DNA of 64,000 nucleotides, taken from contig JASAMV010009032.1 in NCBI GenBank assembly GCA_030248065.1, forward strand, positions 18,328 through 82,327. The letters run 5' to 3'. Positions 59,373 through 64,000 of this stretch are shown piece by piece. Both the position numbers and the translations under genes were made by a program. The notes under the pieces are model-generated. The model did no database searches. It saw only the letters and a list, made by a program, of their open reading frames with translations, and was not told the DNA's origin. The stretch is from Rhynchonema sp. JSB1_4 (Eukaryota; Nematoda; Chromadorea; Monhysterida; Xyalidae). Within the stretch, counting starts at the first letter, position 1; each line of letters begins with the position of its first letter.

Positions 59373-62300
59373 TTTCAACAAAAACGTCCGCCTCTGTGCG
59401 TCGTTCGTGGTTGTTGCTGTTTTGGCAAGGTGGCGTTTATTCCTCGATTCCATGCGAGCGCGACGTTGTTGAAATCGGGCGTGACAGGATCTGATGCGAA
59501 ATTGTGTGCCAAGCATCATATGGAATTGGAATGTCATGTTGCCTCAGAGGTAAGTGTTGGCGTTTGTTGGTGTGGAAACTGTTCACCTGGAAATTTAGAC
59601 ACAGTTAGAGATTTACTATCCGATTTTTTTACAGGAAATTTTCACTCCGTGCATCCGTAGTTGCGTCGGCTGTGGCGAGTCGCTGCGTTTTTCGCGTGAC
59701 GTTTGCGAAGATCATGTGCATCGAACAGCTAGCGGATGTTCCATAGTAATGTCATGTGCAGATTATGATCAAAGCACGGTGAAGGCATATGAAAAGGTTC
59801 GTACAGCATGAACCGTGTTTGCATGGATGCGCCAGGTTAGGAAAATTCTTTTTTAGTTATTTGCGACGGCCAAGGGCGGTTTCAAAGAGATGATGCACGT
59901 TTGTGGTTTGTGTCATGGATGGACGGATGAGCGGCGCAACATGTGGCGAGGAAAGGTGAGGTTTTATGATTTGCTGATGTTTAGTTGACATGTTCATGTT
60001 CATATTGGACACTCTTTAGTTAAAATTGGACACTCTTTAGTTAAAATAGGCATGTTTTCAGAGGTTGTGTTGTGCAAAAGGTTGCAACAAATGGGCAGAC
60101 CGGGATTCTTCTGATATTGCTTGTGCTATCGAACTGAAACCTGATTTTCGAGTTGAACAGCAGTGCAAAATGTTGTGCAGCGATCACCGACAACAACTCG
60201 ACGACGATCATCATTACGGTTTTGATGACGACAATGTGAGTTGGCATTTTTTATTTTTAACTATTTATTTTGTGCTTGTTTGTATGTGCTATTTCATGCA
60301 GGCTTTTTAAGTTTTCTAAATTTAGGAAAGCGAGCGCAATGCTATAATTGTCAATTGCGAGGGTTGTGCTCGTAAAATGGTAATGTCGAGCAAGAAATGT
60401 GATGTACATCGGCATTCATGTGCTGCCAACGACAGTGTGGAATTGGTCATGTCTTGTTTATTCCACGACGAGTCTGTTTTGAAGGAATATGAAAAGGTTA
60501 ATTTTTGTCACATGTCTGGCATGTACTAGAGAAGTTCGATTAGGCCCCGATAAGCTTCTATTAATTCACTGACCCAAATTTGAAAAATTGTTTCCAGAAA
60601 TACCCTCAAAAACCCCTAAAAAGGGGTTTGAAAGCATGTTTTTTTCGCTTGTGATCGCATTTATTCGTGTCTATTCGTCAATAAGAGGTGTATTATGTGC
60701 TCTGAACGAACAACAAACGTGCATATGTACCTGTGCACCACTATGAAGCCTTAATGCACTACTACTGTATGGGGGATGTTACTTAGGGGGGCTCTATTCC
60801 GGGGGGGCTCTATTAATTCACTGACCGCTTTGGGGGGGGGGCGTTATTACGGGGGACTCTATTCCGGGTGGGGCTGTATTTAGGGTTTTACGGTAACTAA
60901 TGTTTCTTGTGGACTACATGTAGGTGCTGGTCATTCCGTCCGAACGGGATAAGCACGTTGTCATGCACGTGTGCGGTCTTTGTTGGGCATGGTCTGAGCG
61001 TGATCGTTTGGAAACACGAAAAACGTCAACGCATTCCAGTGCAGTGCAACAGGATCGGTATAGGGTTTGTTTTTTTTCACAGCACTTTATTCGCTGGAGC
61101 AGGGCTTTTTATATATCACTGTGTTATTGTGCTCAAGATTCAGTGATAGTCACATAAAGAAACAAAATGTTTCAGTGCTGCGTCAAAGACTGCGTCAATA
61201 TGTGTAATTCAGCGTCGATACGTTTGACACAGTGCAATAGTGACTGTTGCGTTGTCGAATTAAAACGAAGCACGGAGGCAAAGAAATATGGGTACCCGCT
61301 ATGTGAAAAACACGGGAAGGAAATGAATTGTGCAAGGAAATCAAAGGTTAAATGTCGTTTTTGTTGTTGTTTTGTGTAACTTGTTTGCGTTTTTCTTGCT
61401 GAGTGTTTATTTATCGTTTTTTGTTCTGCCTTTTTATACTGAACTGTATGTTCAGGATGATTCTTGTCGCCCCGTCGAATGTGAATGCGCCTGTTGCGGT
61501 ACTGCTATGGTATTGAACCGACAGAAGTGTTCTGCTCACTATTGTGAGTGGGTATCTGACAAACGACAGACAATCACAATTCCGTGTCAGGTCGACAAAT
61601 CGAGTTTTTGTCGGTACTATCAGGTGAGCGTGTTGGCTCTTGCGTGTATATTTCGATTTTCGTGGGTTATGTAAAAAGAACGATGGTCGATTGATTTCAG
61701 TTCTTCAACAAAGGCGAGGTGGACTATGGCGATAATGATCAGTTATTTTTGTGCGGAAAATGTGACCTATGGCCGCCGCGAAAGCGAGCTAATTGCAAGA
61801 AAAATAAAAGACATTATTCGACACCGGTTATAGAAGAAAAAAAAGAAAGAAGAAAAAATCGACGAAGTGATCATGGCAGCAGTGAACGTGCCAAACGCAG
61901 AGTCCGATACCGATGTACGCCGGAAAGTGTGCGACGACGTGATCATCGGGTCAGATTAAGGTGACATCATTTTTTGTTTGCTTGTGCTTTGTTTTTACCT
62001 TGTAGCATATCTATTGTTTGCAGTGAAAAGCGGTATCGCAAGAACTTGTACGCTGATGGTCCAGAGGCAAACGCAACCATAGAATTGAGTTCATCACAGG
62101 CCGATAGTGTGCAGTTAGTTCTAATTTATTGCGTTTAGTCATAATTGCGTTCATTTTTGACATTGATTTCATTTCTCATTCGAGGGTACAGTTGTGATTC
62201 TTCAAGGAAAAAAATATTTACTAAAAAAACAACCGTTTTTTTCTGAGAAAAAAACCGCTTTTTTCCATTATTTTTCCAGGTCAAAAGTTGGCCACCTGTT

Positions 62301-64000
62301 CAGATGGGGTACATTTGGGCAAAATGTTGTCTAAAATTGTTCCATGAGGAAAGGTTATGCTGGACAAGTCGACCAAAGCAAAACCAAAAACCAAAGCAAG
62401 ACCAAAACTGTCTTTTTGGACGATTTGAGAGACTGACCACGAGACTGCTTGAGATTTTTTTTGGAAAAGTTGGGAATTTTTCCGAACATTTTCAGTAGTT
62501 TTTCTGTGCTCGGAAGAAATATAGATTCGTTATTTTTGCCTGTGGAAAAAACCGGGTTTTTCCGTTTTTCAGGAAAATAGCGTTTTTCCGCCTGGAACCA
62601 TAATTTGGGCTCCCTTATTTAATTGCAGGAAGACCGGATCGAACCCAGGATTTGACGGTAAAATCTACTGGACGTTGGCCAAGCGATTGAAGCACGGTGC
62701 TACAATGTACATTTTAGACGCTCAGGAAATCAGTGATGACGAATTGGAGGAAGATGAACAATGTTACTGTTGTTACTGTTACTTTGGGTAGAAGCAAATT
62801 GATTTTATTGCATTTTCAATCAATTGCAGCAAAACCGACGTCCCGAAAAGATCGAAAAAAGGACAGAGGGAAAAGGCAGAAGGGCAAGTTTGACAGGTGG
62901 AAGTGGACGAAGATCAGGGAAAAGACAAATGTGGTGATGTTGGGGGCCAAATTGGCGGCGAATATGATGGACAATTTGGAGAATGATGAGCCAATTTTTG
63001 ATGAAGCAGTAAGTATAGTGGAGCCACCAGTCGTTTTGTTTCCTTTTATTATTTATCAATTTATCAATTTGTGTCTGGTGCATCAATTTGTTTTTTGTTT
63101 TGCTTGATCGAATAAATTTAATTGTTCCATTATATTGCTGCGCATTTGGTGATTAGTTGAGGACTAGCCTGTGAATGCGGTCATGCTAGTTGGGTAACTA
63201 GCGGTTGCATTTCACGATATTAGTTCTGGGACTAGTCCGCGCATTTCGCAGCATTAGTTCCTGGTATTAGCTTGCGTATTCCGTGACATTAGTGTGAGGA
63301 TTATGTTTCGTCACTATTGAAGATTAGCTGAGGGACTATCTCGGTTACATCTGTTGTGCGGTAATGTTCAGTGCGGTTAGCCAATTGTCTTTTTTGAAGT
63401 AACTTCCTATGTGTGTTATTGATTATAATGTTGCTGTTGCTAATTTTTATCATGTGGCATTCAGGGCAATCGAGTAGCCGTCACCCAAGCGGATGTCCAT
63501 CAATTGGCGAATCGAATGACGACGCTCAAAAAATGTGCAGAACGAAGACTTTGGGGATTGTACATGAAATTGGACGACCGTTTTTTTGAATTGGGATCAA
63601 ATTTGTTGGCAGAAAAGGAGAATTCGTTGGCTCATATTGCTGAAGGAATGGCTGACATTTATGGTGGCGTGAAAGAACATGATTGCGCAGTTGAGGAGTA
63701 CAACGAAGCCCAAGTTCAACGTCGACGGAGGGAGCGGTTGAAGGATGCGCAGCGAGCATTGAACAAGGAACGATTGGCTGCCGATGAACTTCGTACTCCA
63801 TGTTGGTTTTCTTTTCTGTTGTTTTGATTGACAAGGGATAAAATTACACTTAATATAATTTCTTCCTTGCATTGTAGTCTCCAGCGGTATTGTATGGTTC
63901 ATTTTCCAGCACGAATGCGGTCAGATTTAACAGGAGATGAGGTGGGCGCAGCGAAGCGAACGGTTGTCAATTCTAATGTTTCGCCTTTAAGTGATGTAAC
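59373..64000 (+). CDS. Protein with three tandem Cys/His-rich modules (partial at right edge)
   Basis: Module 1 exons: 59373-59549, 59635-59796, 59857-59955. Module 2: 60062-60235, 60326-60496, 60924-61057. Module 3: about 61160-61346 (or from 61176), 61456-61623, 61701-61960. In each module the first exon has an N-terminal Cys cluster and a C-x2-H such as MLCSDH, LCEKH or LCAKH. The second has a C-x2-C-x(9-11)-C-x2-H finger (CEGCARKMVMSSKKCDVH, CVGC..VCEDH, CACC..KCSAH) and mostly ends YEK. The third has CGLC or CGKC followed by an acidic/basic W-rich tail (HVCGLCHGWTDERR). Later exons: 62024-62113, 62629-62762, 62830-63008, 63465-63801, and one from about 63878, adding basic and helical charged regions. 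The C-x-C-x-C-x2-H pattern is reminiscent of the zinc-binding regions of INO80D/KANSL2, but similarity is too weak to name it. Probably nuclear and zinc-binding by inference. Confidence 0.7.
60560..60898. repeat. GGGGCTCTATT / GGGCTGTATTT repeats in a module 2 intron
   Basis: Array of GGGGGGCTCTATT(CC) units ending in TATTTAGGGTTTTACGG then TA, matching the right end of the MITE at 55375. Its left end is not clear. It lies in the intron between the second and third exons of module 2. Confidence 0.6.
62205..62600. repeat. AAACCGTTTTTTC foldback-type repeat in an intron
   Basis: Units such as AACCGTTTTTTTCTGAGAAA at 62230-62260 and GGAAAAAACCGGGTTTTTCCG at 62540-62600, with opposite-facing halves. 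It resembles 50520-50950 and the aph-1 intron element at 30146. It lies in the intron between 62113 and 62629. Confidence 0.6.
63140..63365. repeat. Diverged TTAGTTC..ACTAG intronic repeats
   Basis: Four or five degenerate units (ATTAGTTCTGGGACTAGTCC, CATTAGTTCCTGGTATTAG, CTAGTTGGGTAACTAG) fill the intron before exon 63465. They are related to the array at 57541 and keep the small palindromes. Confidence 0.7.

Overview
The window looks like nuclear DNA of an intron-rich invertebrate animal. Genes are split into short exons with GT..AG introns, separated by AT-rich spacers and many small non-autonomous transposons. Four animal genes could be assembled exon by exon with every splice phase consistent: dystroglycan, the gamma-secretase subunit APH-1, the neurotrophic factor MANF/ARMET, and a MITF/TFE-family bHLH-zipper factor. 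A short degenerate TTAGGC array, the telomere unit of many nematodes, is a weak hint of an ecdysozoan; the species cannot be fixed from the sequence.

Layout. 1-3.8 kb: a tandem ~746 bp repeat, an inverted partial copy, and the last exon of an unrecognised proline-rich protein (minus). 4.3-6.0 kb: a divergent GPCR-like membrane protein with a glutamine tract (plus). 7.1-15.5 kb: complete dystroglycan, 18 exons (minus). 15.6-29 kb: gene-poor spacer with two related MITEs and a TTAGGC-like array. 29.0-31.9 kb: aph-1, 6 exons (minus). 32.7-35.1 kb: MANF, 4 exons (minus). 37.6-45.5 kb: the MITF/TFE factor, 10 firm exons plus a possible N-terminal exon (minus). 46-56 kb: dense foldback transposons, an inverted pair of gene fragments, a 168 bp tandem repeat and simple-sequence arrays. 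56.5-64 kb: an unrecognised gene or gene pair (plus), with a basic/acidic N-terminal region followed by three tandem Cys/His-rich modules, each encoded by three exons; it runs off the right edge.

The recognised genes act in different pathways: matrix-to-dystrophin linkage, intramembrane proteolysis, ER stress and secreted trophic signalling, and lysosome/autophagy transcription. Nothing indicates an operon. The most interesting signals are the triplicated three-exon Cys/His modules with dyad repeats in their introns, a greatly over-represented 10-mer (TGAAACATCA), an unusually high share of splice donors beginning GTT, and a set of hAT-like foldback elements with exact 8 bp target duplications whose interiors have grown into simple-sequence arrays matching their own ends.
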